This document shows, one piece after another, positions 7,266 through 17,700 of a stretch of 64,000 nucleotides of DNA; position 1 is the first letter of the stretch; each line of letters opens with the position of its first letter. Where the stretch lies: assembly GCF_000741295.1 (NCBI RefSeq), contig NZ_JGZG01000005.1, forward strand, positions 434,001 to 498,000, given 5' to 3'. Under the pieces are notes generated by a model. It had not been told where the DNA came from, ran no database searches, and worked only from the letters and a program-made list of their open reading frames with translations. The translations under genes and the position numbers were made by a program. This DNA is from Bifidobacterium pseudolongum subsp. globosum (GTDB lineage Bacteria; Actinomycetota; Actinomycetes; Actinomycetales; Bifidobacteriaceae).

Positions 7266-8098
7266 TCACAGATTGCGTACGGCTCCGACAAACAATGGCA
7301 GTCGGTCTCGTGTCATGAGTGCATACATGAATGGGCGGTCCACGGTGAAGGTGATTTCAGGGCCCCATTGTGGTGCTGCGCCTGCCACGGCGATGCCTGT
7401 GTACACGGCGGCTCGCGCCCCATGCTCGTTGACTTCGATGTGCGTGCCCTGCATGATGCCGCTGATGGCGAGCGCCCCTTCGCATATACCAGAGAAATCC
7501 GCATGTGGGATCGAATGCATCGGTGATGCCCAATGAACGCAGGATGCCGACCAGTGTTCTTGCGTTGATGGCGCTGTCGATTTCGAACCGGGGCAATGCC
7601 ACTGTAGCGGTGACCGTGTTGGCATAGATGGGCATGCTTGTGGGGTTCTTGCGTGCGGCGAGTTTGGCTTTGAGCCTGTCCATGCCGGTGAGTTCCTGCT
7701 TGTCTTCCTGCGGGATGGTCTCCGCCAGTTCTGTGCTGAACGCTCGGCGCAGTGCTATGGGGTCGTGCACCAATGTCTCGAGGGTCTCTGGGTCGGGCAG
7801 GACTATGCGCAGCTCGCTGTCATCGTCGAAGGGGATATCCACGCGTTCCCATCCGAAGGTCTCATCGCATAGATAGGAGACGTCCTCACACCGTTGGTGC
7901 ATGAATGGCACCGTTGCGTCCTCCTTGGTCTCCGTGGAATACTGCAGGTTCGGTGTCGTTGAGTTCAAACGGGGGTTCCATCGGCTGTCTGCGAATACGG
8001 TGCTGATGATGGACAGCAATATAGATGAAACCGGTGCATTAGCTTGTTTCGCCGTCGAACCCCTTGAGTACGTCGTAGAGTGCGATATCGGCTTCCAT
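7266..8098 (-). pseudogene. Serpin (serine protease inhibitor) remnant with several frameshifts
   Basis: Serpin sequence is found on the minus strand spread over several frames. The C-terminal part (frame ending at 7266) has the hinge and reactive loop VNEHGARAAVYTGIAVAG and the closing motif DRPFMYAL...PLFVGAV. The middle part lies in another frame: VPFMHQRCEDVSYL, IVLPDPETLETLVHDP, ALPRFEIDSAINARTLVGIL; the two meet near 7505-7510 after ITDAFDP. Around 7920-7981 a third frame carries EPPFELNDTEPAVFHG, while SIISTVFADSRW just upstream is back in the middle frame; another shift near 8040 follows DVLKGFDGET. The N-terminal half of a ~380-residue serpin (helices A to F) is not found. Gut bifidobacterial serpins inhibit elastases; this copy cannot make a working inhibitor. 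Confidence 0.85.
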
Positions 8099-8125
8099 TG
8101 TTCTGCCCCATGGTTTAGTGATGGC

Positions 8126-8172
8126 AAAAGCCCGCACGGCTCGTTCCCAATGGAGCGATGAGCCGTACGGGC
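8126..8172 (-). terminator. Rho-independent terminator of the pyr operon
   Basis: A 13-bp stem with one mismatch (8130-8142 with 8160-8172) followed on the minus strand by TTTT (8126-8129), 37 bases past the pyrE stop. Confidence 0.85.
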
Positions 8173-8208
8173 CATGATGAACGTATGTCAGTATTGCGGG
8201 TTGTCCGC

Positions 8209-8904
8209 TCATGCCCCGTACTGTGTCAGGTACTCCTCCGCGGCGCCGGCGATCTCGTCGGTCACATACGGGACGCCTTCGGCGGTGGAGAGCTGGCGGC
8301 CGGCGGCGAAGATCTCCTTGACGTTCGCGATCGCGAGCACGGGGAAGCCGAATTCGCGTTGCACGTCCTGCACAGCGGACAGGTCGCTACCCTTCGTCTT
8401 CTCCATGCGGTCGACGGAGAGCACAAGCCCGACGATGTTGACGTCGGCCTGCGCCTTGAGCTTCGGCACGACTTCGCGCACTGCGGTGCCCGCGGTCATC
8501 ACGTCGTCCACGAGCAGCACGTTCATGCCGTCTTCGAGCGGCTTGCCGACCATCGTGCCGCCATCGCCGTGGTCTTTCTTCTCCTTGCGGTCGAAGGTGT
8601 AGCCGACGGTCACACCGTAGTTGAGTTCGAGCGCGATCGACGTGGCCACGGCGAGCGGAATGCCCTTGTACGCCGGCCCGAAGATCGTGTCGATACGGAT
8701 CGGCAGCTGTTCGTTGTCGATCTCGGTCTGGATCTTCTCCGCATAGAAGCCGCCGAGCGTGGCGATCTTCTTGCCGTCGTCGAACGCGCCCGCGTTGATG
8801 AAATACGGCGACCGGCGGCCGGACTTCAACGTGAAGTCGCCGAATTTGAGCGCGTTCGACTCGAGGAGGAACTTGGTGAATCGATGGTCGAGTGAATCAA
8901 ACAT
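8209..8904 (-). CDS. pyrE: Orotate phosphoribosyltransferase
   Basis: A 231-residue enzyme that joins orotate and PRPP to make OMP, the fifth step of UMP synthesis. The PRPP-binding motif [17 protein letters not shown] is complete, and [18 protein letters not shown] is the conserved N-terminal region. The ATG at 8904 is chosen because GGAG lies 6-9 bases upstream; a TTG at 8919 would need translation through that site. It is the last gene of the pyr operon, 39 bases after pyrD, and is followed by a terminator. Confidence 0.97.
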   Translation of the reverse strand: MFDSLDHRFTKFLLESNALKFGDFTLKSGRRSPYFINAGAFDDGKKIATLGGFYAEKIQTEIDNEQLPIRIDTIFGPAYKGIPLAVATSIALELNYGVTVGYTFDRKEKKDHGDGGTMVGKPLEDGMNVLLVDDVMTAGTAVREVVPKLKAQADVNIVGLVLSVDRMEKTKGSDLSAVQDVQREFGFPVLAIANVKEIFAAGRQLSTAEGVPYVTDEIAGAAEEYLTQYGA

Positions 8905-8943
8905 CCTGTCTCCTAACAATCATGGGTGTGCCGGGCGCGCGGC

Positions 8944-9906
8944 TCAGCGCCACGTGTCGCCCTTCGCGAGTTTTTCGGTCAGTTCGGGGCGCGCGTCGAG
9001 CAGTTCCTCGAGTTCGCGCGCCACGCGAATCGGCGCGGTCGGGTCGTAGAGCGCCGCTCCCCCGACCTCGACGGCGTTGGCGCCCGCGTACAGGTATTCG
9101 AGTGCTTTTTCACCCGAGTCGATGCCGCCGATGCCAATGATCGGAATGTCCGGCAATGCCGCGCGCACACGCCACACGCATGCGAGCCCGACGGGGAACA
9201 CGCACGGCCCGGACACGCCGCCGGTGCGGTTCGCGATGATTGGCTCACCGGTGCGGATGTCGATGCGCATGCCGACCAATGTGTTGATCATCGACAGGCA
9301 ATCCGCGCCACCCTCGGCTGCCGCGCGTGCGATCGCCGCGATGTCGGTCACGTTCGGCGTGAGCTTGACGATCATCGGCTTGTTGGTCATCGGGCGCAGA
9401 CGGTCCATCAGGCGCCCCAATGCGACCGGGTCGGTGCCGACGGACATGCCGCCATGCGTCACGTTCGGGCAGCTCACGTTGATCTCGAGCATGTCCGCGG
9501 CTGAATCGGCGAGCTTCTCGACGACCTGCGCGTAATCGTCGTCGCAATGGCCGGCGACGTTCGCGACGACGGTCGCGCCGAGCCCCTTGAGTTTCGGCAG
9601 GTCGTATTCGAGGTAATGGTCGACGCCGGGGTTCTGCAGGCCGACCGCGTTGACGGTGCCGGCGGGGCTTTCCGCCGTGCGCACGCCCGGATTGCCGAGC
9701 CATTCGACCGGTGAGACGCCCTTCGTCGTGACCGAGCCCAGCTGGGCGACGTCATAGAACTGGCCGCACGCGTCCACGTTGAAGGTGCCCGAGGCGGTGC
9801 CGACCGGATTCTTCCACGGTACGCCGGCCACCACGGTGCCGTGGCGCCATTCGTGCGGGGCGTACAGATTCGTCGGGGTTTCGTTGAGTTCCTGTTCGAT
9901 GTTCAC
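8944..9906 (-). CDS. pyrD: Dihydroorotate dehydrogenase, class 1B catalytic subunit
   Basis: A 320-residue FMN enzyme that oxidises dihydroorotate to orotate. The catalytic cysteine is in EINVSCPNVTHGGMSVG; NPVGTASGTF and GGIDSGEKALEYLYAGA are FMN-site motifs. The GTG at 9906 has GGGAAG upstream; extension further upstream would run through pyrK. The adjacent pyrK gives the NAD+-dependent heterotetrameric class 1B type. Confidence 0.96.
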   Translation of the reverse strand: MNIEQELNETPTNLYAPHEWRHGTVVAGVPWKNPVGTASGTFNVDACGQFYDVAQLGSVTTKGVSPVEWLGNPGVRTAESPAGTVNAVGLQNPGVDHYLEYDLPKLKGLGATVVANVAGHCDDDYAQVVEKLADSAADMLEINVSCPNVTHGGMSVGTDPVALGRLMDRLRPMTNKPMIVKLTPNVTDIAAIARAAAEGGADCLSMINTLVGMRIDIRTGEPIIANRTGGVSGPCVFPVGLACVWRVRAALPDIPIIGIGGIDSGEKALEYLYAGANAVEVGGAALYDPTAPIRVARELEELLDARPELTEKLAKGDTWR

Positions 9907-9917
9907 GGTGTCTTCCC

Positions 9918-10736
9918 TCACTTGTTGTCCCATCCCAGCTGGTGTGCGGTGAAGACCGGGCCGGCCTCGCACACCTTCTCGCGTCCGTCGCGCGTGTCGA
10001 CCGTGCAGGCGACGCAGGTGCCGTACCCGCAGCCCATGCGCTGCTCCATGCACAATTGCGCGTCGACACCGCGCTTCGCCGCCCATTCGGCGACCGCCTT
10101 CATCATCGGCGTCGGACCGCACGACAGGATGATGAGCTCACGGCCACCCTCCTGCAGCTTGGGCCACAGGCGTTCGAGCAGCGTGAGCACATTGCCTTCC
10201 GACTCGTCGATGCTGTGCACCTCGTCCGCGTATTTCGCCGCATACACATCGGCGAAATGCTCCCTGCGGTAGCCGAGCACGGCGAGCGCACGGCAGTCGG
10301 CGCGCCCGGCCAGTGCTTGCGCGGTTTCGAGCAGCGGTGGAATGCCCAATCCCCCGCCGACGAGCAGATAGTCGGCGTCGGCGCTGATGTCGAAAGGTTT
10401 GCCGAGCGGGCCGAGCACATCCACATGGTCGCCAGCCTTGAGCGTGGCGAATTCCTCGGTGCCGTAGCCGACGACGGCGAAGATGAGGCTCACCTTGTCG
10501 CCGTCCACGTCGCTCACGCCGAACGGGCGCGGCATCAGATGCTGTGGGTTGCTCGAATACAGGTTGACGAACTGCGCGGGTTTGACGTTCCGCGCGATGA
10601 ACTCGTCACGGAACGTGAACCGGACAATGCCCGGCGCAAGCTCGTGCACGTCGGTGACGGTGACAGTGCGCCTCGTGGGCATGCGGCCGGCTTGCTCGGC
10701 CTGTTCCACTGTGTGGGAAAACGCTGTGGTTGGCAT
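9918..10736 (-). CDS. pyrK: Dihydroorotate dehydrogenase electron-transfer subunit
   Basis: A 272-residue iron-sulfur flavoprotein that passes electrons from PyrD to NAD+. It has a ferredoxin-reductase-like FAD region (MPRPFGVSDVD), a nucleotide site (LLVGGGLGIPPLLE) and the C-terminal [2Fe-2S] ligands in CMEQRMGCGYGTCVACTV and KVCEAGPVF. The start at 10736 has AAGGAG upstream. Its frame is open much further upstream, across pyrF, but that is antisense-free read-through of high-GC DNA and is rejected. It ends 11 bases before pyrD. Confidence 0.96.
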   Translation of the reverse strand: MPTTAFSHTVEQAEQAGRMPTRRTVTVTDVHELAPGIVRFTFRDEFIARNVKPAQFVNLYSSNPQHLMPRPFGVSDVDGDKVSLIFAVVGYGTEEFATLKAGDHVDVLGPLGKPFDISADADYLLVGGGLGIPPLLETAQALAGRADCRALAVLGYRREHFADVYAAKYADEVHSIDESEGNVLTLLERLWPKLQEGGRELIILSCGPTPMMKAVAEWAAKRGVDAQLCMEQRMGCGYGTCVACTVDTRDGREKVCEAGPVFTAHQLGWDNK

Positions 10737-10797
10737 GGGTCTCCTTGTTCTTTCTTCTGCTCTGCTGATAATCGGTGGTTGCGCATCTTTCCGTGTG

Positions 10798-11751
10798 TCA
10801 GGCCAGTGCGACGCGCAACTGGTCGCGCATGTCCTCCGCCGCTGCGCGCGCGTTGTCGGCGACGATCTCGAGCGCGGTCTCCGGTTCGAGGCTCTCGCTG
10901 TACCGCGGGTCGTTGCGCCATGCGCCGATGATGCCGCGCGACGAGTTGACGATCGCGCCGGAGCCGTCGCGGTCGAACATGCCGGCGACCGATTGCGCGG
11001 TGCCGCCTTGCGCGCCGTAGCCGGGCACGAGGAAGAAGGTGTGCGGCATGCGCGCGCGCAGTGCAGCACCTTCCTCAGGATGGGTAGCGCCGACGACCGC
11101 GCCGGTGCGTGAGTAACCGAAACGCCCGATCGTGTCCGCGCCCCACTGCTCGACGAGGTCGGCCACATGCTCATAGACACGCGTGCCGCCGTTGAGTTCG
11201 AGTTCCTGGATCTGTGCGCTGGATGGGTTGGACGTGCGTACGAGGATGAACAGGTCGCGGTCCGCTTCCTGCGCGGCGGCGGTGAAGGGTTCGATGCCGT
11301 TTGAACCAAGATATGGGTTGACGGTCACGGCGTCCTCATGCCACACGTCCGATCCGTTGAAGCCGGTGAGGTGCTTCGCGTAGGCGGCGGCGGTCGACCC
11401 GATGTCGCCGCGTTTGATGTCGCCGATCACGTAGAGGCCGTTTTCACGCGCATACTGGCAGGTCATCGTATAGCAGTCGATGCCCGCAGGCCCGAGCGCC
11501 TCATACATCGCGATCTGTGGTTTGACGGCGGGGACGATGTCGGCGACGGCGTCGATGATGGCGCGGTTGAATTCGAAGTAGGCGGCGGCCGCGCCGGTCG
11601 CGGCGAGGTTGTCGTCATCGTCTTCGACGTATTCTCCGGCTTCGACGGCGTAGGCGCCCATGACCTGCGCCGGCACGAGCGCCGGTGTGGGGTCGAGGCC
11701 CACGACGCTGGGGTTCTGTTTGGATTCGATGGCTTCAATGAGATGGTCCAT
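10798..11751 (-). CDS. pyrF: Orotidine 5'-phosphate decarboxylase (type 2)
   Basis: A 317-residue enzyme that decarboxylates OMP to UMP, the last step of the pathway. The catalytic DxKxxD motif is GDIKRGDIGSTAAAYAKH; GLDPTP at the start and RGIIGAW near the end are also typical. Its length (about 310 residues) marks the longer type 2 form found in actinobacteria rather than the ~240-residue form of E. coli. It lies between pyrC and pyrK in the operon. Confidence 0.97.
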   Translation of the reverse strand: MDHLIEAIESKQNPSVVGLDPTPALVPAQVMGAYAVEAGEYVEDDDDNLAATGAAAAYFEFNRAIIDAVADIVPAVKPQIAMYEALGPAGIDCYTMTCQYARENGLYVIGDIKRGDIGSTAAAYAKHLTGFNGSDVWHEDAVTVNPYLGSNGIEPFTAAAQEADRDLFILVRTSNPSSAQIQELELNGGTRVYEHVADLVEQWGADTIGRFGYSRTGAVVGATHPEEGAALRARMPHTFFLVPGYGAQGGTAQSVAGMFDRDGSGAIVNSSRGIIGAWRNDPRYSESLEPETALEIVADNARAAAEDMRDQLRVALA

Positions 11752-11801
11752 ACTGCTCCTTCGTCCGTATCGCCGGCCTTATGCGCCGGCTGTATCTTGG
11801 G

Positions 11802-13205
11802 TCAGTCCAGCGCGTCCAGGCGGGTGAACACGAGCCGTGACCCGATGATCGTCGCGTACGGCCGTCCGGTGACCTGCCAGCCGTCGAATGGCGTGTTGCG
11901 CGCGTTGGATTGGAATTCGTCCGCCGTGACGGTCCACTCGTCGTCCAATCCGAGGATGACGAGGTCATTGGATTCGGGGTGCTCGGTCGCGGCGAGGTCG
12001 AGGGTGCGTGTGGTGGCGCACGTCGAACTCGTGTTGAGCAGGCCTGCGATGTCGGTCGAATGCCGGCCCATCAGGGACGCCGGGTTGAGCGCCATCAATT
12101 CGATGAGCCGCTCATTGCTGATGTAGCCGCCGTCCACGAGGATCCTGTGGCATACGCCGAATGCACATTCGAGGCCGATGATGCCGTTCGGCGCCTCAAG
12201 GAACCCGAGACGTTTCTCGTCGAGCGTGTGGGGCGCATGGTCGGTCGCGATCATGTCCACCGTGCCGTCGGCGATCGCCGCGATCGTGGCCTGCCGATCC
12301 TGTTCGCTCCTCAACGGCGGGTTCATCTTCGCGAGCGTGCCGTATGTGAGAAGCGCCTCGTCGTTGAGCGCCAGATAGTGCGGGGCGGTCTCGCAGGTGA
12401 TCGGCAGGCCTTCCGCCTTCGCGCGGCGGATCGCGTCGAAACTGATCGCCGTGCTCACATGCTGGAAGTGCACGTGCACTCCGGTTTCGCGCACCAGATC
12501 GATGTCGCGCTGCACAATCGCCAGCTCGGTGTCTTCCGGGATGCCCGGCACGCCAAGCACCCGCGACACCGGACCCTCGTTGACGGCGCCGACATCATGG
12601 TGTTCGCAGTGTTCAATCAGATACAATCCGGTATCCTTGACGTTCTGGAACACGGCGCGCAACACTGGCGCAGGCACGGCGGCCCCGTCGTCGCTCATCG
12701 CGGTGACCGGGTGGGCGATCTGCGCGGCGTCCTTCTCACCGTCATGGTCGGGCATATACCACGCCCAGTCCGCCGGATCGCTCGGCACCTTGCCCGCACG
12801 GTCCTTCGTCGCGCATACACACAGCTCATAGCGCACCGGCAGCGTCACATCGTGGATCTGCTCATAGTGCTGCAGGTAGTCGATGACATTGCTGCAGCCT
12901 GCGTCGAGGATCTCCTGGGCGCCCGGCTCACCCTCATGCACGCGCTGCCCGTCCATCGCCGGCACGGTGTTCGGCATGATGAGCACGTTCGTGTAGCCGC
13001 CGGATGCCGCGGCCGCACACCCGGAGACCATCGACTCCTTGTACGTCTGGCCCGGGTCGCGGAAATGCACATGCGGGTCCTCAAGGCCCGGCGCCACGGT
13101 GAGCGCGGACGCATCCAGCGCCACATCCCGGGTTTCGTCGGGCACGATCAGGTCGATGCGCTCGCCTGTGTCCCATACACGGATGTTGGTGAAGGTGACT
13201 GCCAT
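11802..13205 (-). CDS. pyrC: Dihydroorotase (class I)
   Basis: A 467-residue zinc amidohydrolase that cyclises carbamoyl-aspartate to dihydroorotate. The first metal motif is EDPHVHFRDPGQTYKES and the later catalytic aspartate motif is ATDHAPHTLDEK; HCEHHD and HFQHVST supply other metal-site histidines. The length fits the class I form used by actinobacteria. Its ATG overlaps the pyrI stop by one base (TGATG), indicating translational coupling. Confidence 0.96.
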   Translation of the reverse strand: MAVTFTNIRVWDTGERIDLIVPDETRDVALDASALTVAPGLEDPHVHFRDPGQTYKESMVSGCAAAASGGYTNVLIMPNTVPAMDGQRVHEGEPGAQEILDAGCSNVIDYLQHYEQIHDVTLPVRYELCVCATKDRAGKVPSDPADWAWYMPDHDGEKDAAQIAHPVTAMSDDGAAVPAPVLRAVFQNVKDTGLYLIEHCEHHDVGAVNEGPVSRVLGVPGIPEDTELAIVQRDIDLVRETGVHVHFQHVSTAISFDAIRRAKAEGLPITCETAPHYLALNDEALLTYGTLAKMNPPLRSEQDRQATIAAIADGTVDMIATDHAPHTLDEKRLGFLEAPNGIIGLECAFGVCHRILVDGGYISNERLIELMALNPASLMGRHSTDIAGLLNTSSTCATTRTLDLAATEHPESNDLVILGLDDEWTVTADEFQSNARNTPFDGWQVTGRPYATIIGSRLVFTRLDALD

Positions 13206-13627
13206 CAGAACTCGGCCTCCTCATCGCAGTAACGGCAACGGTACGCCTCGCCATCCGTGCGGTCGAGGTAGAATACCTGATCGATGCCGGGCTCCGTGGT
13301 CGTCACACAGCGCGGGTTGACGCAGGTGATCACGTTGACGACGCGTTCGGGCAGCGTGGGGGTCATCTTGTCGACGATCCGGCCGCCATGGATCACATCC
13401 ACGGTCGCCGATCGCGCCACCAGCCCCAGCACATCAAGGTCGATCGCCGTGTCCGGGTCCTCGATCTTGATGATGTCTTTCGTGCCGTACCGGTGCGAAT
13501 CGGTGTTCATGATGAGCGCGAGCTTCGTGGACGCCGGATTGATGCTCAGATAATCCAGCACCTTGAGCGCCGTGCCCGCCGGCACATGGTCGATGATGAT
13601 GCCGTCCTGAATGCTGGTGACTTCCAT
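13205..13627 (-). CDS. pyrI: Aspartate carbamoyltransferase regulatory chain
   Basis: A 140-residue PyrI homologue. In E. coli this chain binds ATP and CTP and gives allosteric control of PyrB. The four zinc ligands are present at the C-terminus: CVNPRC and CRYC. The N-terminal nucleotide domain has the typical IDHVPAGTALKVLDYL. The gene overlaps pyrB by one base and pyrC by one base. Its presence implies feedback control by CTP, which is made by PyrG elsewhere in this window. Confidence 0.96.
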   Translation of the reverse strand: MEVTSIQDGIIIDHVPAGTALKVLDYLSINPASTKLALIMNTDSHRYGTKDIIKIEDPDTAIDLDVLGLVARSATVDVIHGGRIVDKMTPTLPERVVNVITCVNPRCVTTTEPGIDQVFYLDRTDGEAYRCRYCDEEAEF

Positions 13628-14619
13628 CAGGCCGCGACCTCCTTGTTCTCGAACGCGTCAAAACCGGGCAGGGTGTCTCCCAGCACGGAGCTTTCCAACG
13701 CCATGCGCATGAGCATGCCGTTCTTGACCTGCTCGAAATACGCGGCGCGCGGGTCGTTGTCGACGTCCTTGGCGATCTCGTTGACGCGCGGCAACGGGTG
13801 CAGCACCGCCATATCGGGTTTGGCGAGCGCGAGTTTCGCCTCATCGAGGATGTAGGTGTCGCGCAGGCGCAGGTAGTCGTCTTCGTTGAAGAAGCGTTCC
13901 TTCTGCACGCGGGTCATGTACAGGGCGTCGAGGTCGCCGATGACGGAGGTCAGGTCACTGACTTCCTCGTAGGAGCAGCTGGGTGTGGCGTTGATGCGGT
14001 TGAGCACGTATTGGGGTGTGCGCAGTTCCTTGGGTGAGATGAGGATGAAGCGCACGTTGCCGAACCGGCACAGGGTTTCAATCAGGGAGTGGACGGTGCG
14101 TCCGAAGGTGAGGTCGCCGCACAGGCCGATCGTCAGGTCGTTGACACGGCCGAAGCGTGATTGGAGGGTGGCGAGGTCGGCGAGGGTCTGCGTGGGGTGC
14201 ATGTGGCCGCCGTCGCCGGCGTTGATGACCGGCACGGAAGCGGCTTCGGCGGCGACAAGGGCAGCGCCTTCCTTGGGGTGGCGGATGGCGACGACGTCCA
14301 CGTAGTTGGAGACGGTTTTGAGGGTGTCGCTGATGGATTCGCCTTTGGTGACGGAGGCGAGTTGCGCGCCGGCGAAGCCGATGACCTGGCCGCCGAGCCT
14401 GAGCATTGCCGTTTCGAAGCTCAGGCGGGTGCGGGTGCTGGGTTCGTAGAAGAGGGTGGCGAGCACCCGGCCGTCGCATGTGTGGGCGACTTCGCGCCGG
14501 TGGGTGTCGATGTATCTGGCTTTGTTGAGCAGGGTTGTGATGTTCGCTACGGACAGATCGTCCAATGTGATGACGCTCATGCCCACCATTGATTGTTCAG
14601 CCGGCGTGTGCGAATGCAT
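13627..14619 (-). CDS. pyrB: Aspartate carbamoyltransferase catalytic chain
   Basis: About 330 residues, the usual PyrB length plus a short N-terminal extension. It makes carbamoyl-aspartate from carbamoyl phosphate and aspartate, the committed step. The carbamoyl-phosphate motif FYEPSTRTRLSFETAMLRLGG is split here only for mention: FYEPSTRTRLSFE is intact; HPLPRVNEI near the C-terminus binds the substrates. Start is uncertain: ATG 14619 gives MHSHTPAEQ; a TTG at 14625 is better spaced from AAAGG, and an internal ATG (MSVITLDDLS) matches homologues but lacks a binding site. It is the first gene of the pyr operon. Confidence 0.93.
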   Translation of the reverse strand: MHSHTPAEQSMVGMSVITLDDLSVANITTLLNKARYIDTHRREVAHTCDGRVLATLFYEPSTRTRLSFETAMLRLGGQVIGFAGAQLASVTKGESISDTLKTVSNYVDVVAIRHPKEGAALVAAEAASVPVINAGDGGHMHPTQTLADLATLQSRFGRVNDLTIGLCGDLTFGRTVHSLIETLCRFGNVRFILISPKELRTPQYVLNRINATPSCSYEEVSDLTSVIGDLDALYMTRVQKERFFNEDDYLRLRDTYILDEAKLALAKPDMAVLHPLPRVNEIAKDVDNDPRAAYFEQVKNGMLMRMALESSVLGDTLPGFDAFENKEVAA

Positions 14620-14674
14620 ATCCAACGGTTCACCTTTCGCTCGTATGGCAAGGTGGCCATGTTTGACCTCACCA

Positions 14675-14704
14675 ACTATAACCGTATGCCACCCCTGTGG
14701 CGAA
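14675..14704 (-). promoter_or_regulatory. Candidate promoter of the pyrBICFKDE operon
   Basis: On the minus strand TATAGT (14675-14680) is a good -10 box and TTCGCC (14699-14704) a weak -35 with an 18-base spacer. The leader to pyrB is about 45-50 bases. I see no PyrR-type attenuator in it. Confidence 0.4.
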
Positions 14705-14732
14705 TCGGTGACCGAATGCTGGGGCCAACGGC

Positions 14733-17700
14733 TCATGGTTCGATGCCGTAGAAGAGGCGGTCGGTGACTTCTCGGGCGCGGCGCATCACGGCGAGGATGT
14801 CGTTTTCGAATCGTTGGCCGTGGTTCGCGTCGTAGCCGAGGTAGACGGCGATGCCGCCGAGCGAATACACGTCGGTGGGCAGGATGTCCGCCTGGTTGGC
14901 GCGCCCGCTCCACAGGTAGTTACCGTTGCGCGCGTCGGTGCACATCTGCCATGCTTCGCCGAGGGTATCTGCGTCTTCTTCGCAGATCACGCCATCGGCC
15001 ACGAGCTCGCCCAATGCCGCCGTGGTGGAGTTGACGCGCAGGTCCGGGTCGTTGTGCGCGTGTTGCAGTTGCAGCAGTTGGATGGTCCATTCGACGTCGC
15101 TCAACCCGCCTTTGCCGAGTTTGAGGTGCCGTTCGCGGCGCACGCCCCGCGGCAGGCGTTCGGCTTCCATGCGCGCCTTGAGCTTGCGGATCTGCCCGAT
15201 CTCCTCGTCGGTCAGGGCCCGGTCCGGGTAGCGCAGCGGGTCGGCGATGTGTGTCAGGAAGTCGTTGGCGAGCGCCATGTCGCCGGCTGCGGCGCGTGCG
15301 CGCAGCAGGGCTTGGCGTTCCCATGTGCTGGACCATGAGCGGTAGTATTCCTCGCATGACGCGTAGGAGCGCACGAGTGGGCCGTTCTTGCCTTCGGGGC
15401 GCAGGTCCATGTCGAGTTCGATCTTCGGTTCGAGGCTGATGGGGCCTTGCACGAGCATGCGCAGTTGTTCCTGGACTTTGCGGGCGAACCGGTTCGCACT
15501 CTGGTCGTCGGCGCCGCCGGAGGGGCGGTAGATGATGATGACGTCCGCGTCGGAGCTGAAGTTGACTTCGCGCCCGCCGTAGCGGCCCATCGCGATGATG
15601 GCGATGGCCGCGGGCGCCTCCTGCACGTTGTCTTCACGCATTTGGCCGGCGATGGACCAGCGCAGCGCGGCGTCGAGGATCGCGTCATATACGTCGGTCA
15701 TGCCGTTGAGCATTTCGGGGCCCCAGACGACGCCGCTCATCCAGCCCAGTCCGATGCGTTCGATCTCGTGGCGGCGCAGGGCGCGCAAGGCGGTGGCCGC
15801 TTCTTTGGCGGCGTGGGAGTGGCGGTCGATGATCGCCGTGCATTGGGTGTCGAGGCTGGCGCGTGAGCGGGCGTGCAGTTGGGCGTCGTCGCCGAGCCAT
15901 GTGATAGATTCCAATGATTTGTTGAGTGCGTCACCTAGGTAGCGTGAATTGGACAGTACGTGGCACAGGCGTTGCGCAGCGGACGGCGAGTCGCGCAGGA
16001 AGCCGAGGTATTCGTGTTCGCCGCCGAAGTGCTCTTCGAGGGTGCGCCAGTACAGCAGGCCCATGTCGGGGTTCTGCCCTTCCCCGAGCCAGCGCAGGAC
16101 CGCCGGCAGGAGGATGCGGTTGATCTTCGCGGCGCGTGTCACACCGTCGGTCAGGGCGCGCACATGGCGCAACGCGGCCTGCGGGTCGGCGAACCCGATC
16201 GCCTCGTAGCGTTCGAGCGTGGCCTCTTCGCTCAACGCCACCGATTCGTCTGGTGAGGTCGCACTGATCGGCAGCATGGGCCGGTAATAGATGTCGTTGT
16301 GCAGGTGGCGCACTTGTTGGCGTGTCTCATCGTAGTGTTCGACGAGCTCCTCGGGGTGCATGTGCACGGCGCGCGCCAGCCGGTGCAGTTCGGGGTTCTG
16401 GTTGAGTTCGTCGGTGTTGAGGGTGCGTTTCTTCTCGAGTCCCCCGTCGTTGCCGGCGCCCAGGTCGGGGAACAGGTGGGTGCGTTTGAGCTGCCACATC
16501 TGCTGGCGGTGTTCGAGCACGCGTTCGAACCGGTAGTCCCAACTCAACTGCCGTGCCTGCACGCGTGACACATACCCGCCTTCGGACAATGCCTGCAACG
16601 CGTTCAGGGTTGAGCGGGTGCGCAATGCGGGATCGGTGCGCCCGTGCACGAGCTGCAGCATCTGCACGGTGAACTCCACGTCGCGCAAGCCACCGCGGCC
16701 GAGTTTGATCTCGCGGTCCTTGAGATTGGCGGGGATGAGGTTCTCCACACGTTCACGCATGCGCTGGCAGTCGTTCACGAAATTCTCCCGGCTCGCCGCC
16801 GTCCACACGAACGACGATGCCATATCCATGTACTCCTGGCCCAATGCGGCGTCGCCGGCCACGGCGCGCGCTTTGAGCAACGCCTGGAACTCCCAGTTCT
16901 GCGCCCACTGCTCATAATAGGCGCGATGCGACTCCAAGCGGCGCACGAGCGGGCCATCCTTGCCTTCGGGGCGCAACGCGCCGTCGATCTGCCACAGGGC
17001 GGGTTCGGCCACACCGGCGATCACCGACTGGCAGACGCGTTGCATCATGGTGGCCATCTTGGTGCCCACGCGCGTGAGCACCGTGTTGTCCACATCATCT
17101 TGCGCCGGCTCCACCACGTAAATCAGGTCCACGTCCGACACATAGTTGAGTTCTCCCGCGCCAAGCTTGCCCATGCCGATGATCGCGAAGCGCACCATGC
17201 TACTGCCCTGCACCTCATGGCGCGCGATCGCGAGCGCCGCCTCCAAGGTGGCGTCGGTCAGGGCGGACAGTTCACGGCTGATCGTGGGTTGGATGTCGAT
17301 GGGGTCATCGGCCACCACGTCCTGCGCCATGATCGCGGCGAGTTGTTCGCGGTATGCGCGGCGCAGGGCGCTCGCCGCCTGCGCGAGGGGCAGGGAGGAT
17401 TCCTGCGCTGGCCCGTCACTGCCCGCAGTGCCTGCACTGTCCGCTCCGACCGCGTCGAGTAGTTGCGTGCGGCGTTCGGCGGCGGTGACCATCACGGTGC
17501 GGGCCGGGTCGGCGGTGGCCGCCGCGACGAGGTCCGGGCGGGTGCGCATGAGCACGCCGAGCGCATTGGAGGCGCCGAGCACGTCGATGAGCCGTTGCAG
17601 TGCGGGCCCGTCGTCCAGGATTGACGTGAGCGGTTCGCCGGGCATCACCTGGATGATGCCGGCGAGGTTGGCGAGCGCGGTGTCGGGGTCGATGCTGTGC

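Noticed and set aside
7357..8175. A 272-codon frame as an intact gene
   Set aside because: It is only one frame of the serpin remnant; the C-terminal part leaves the serpin frame after ITDAFDP.
10737..11309. N-terminal extension of pyrK into pyrF
   Set aside because: It overlaps pyrF, is low-complexity and the family homology begins at the ATG at 10736 with a good binding site.
14626..14732. PyrR-binding attenuator in front of pyrB
   Set aside because: No PyrR-binding loop sequence and no terminator with U-tract in the leader.
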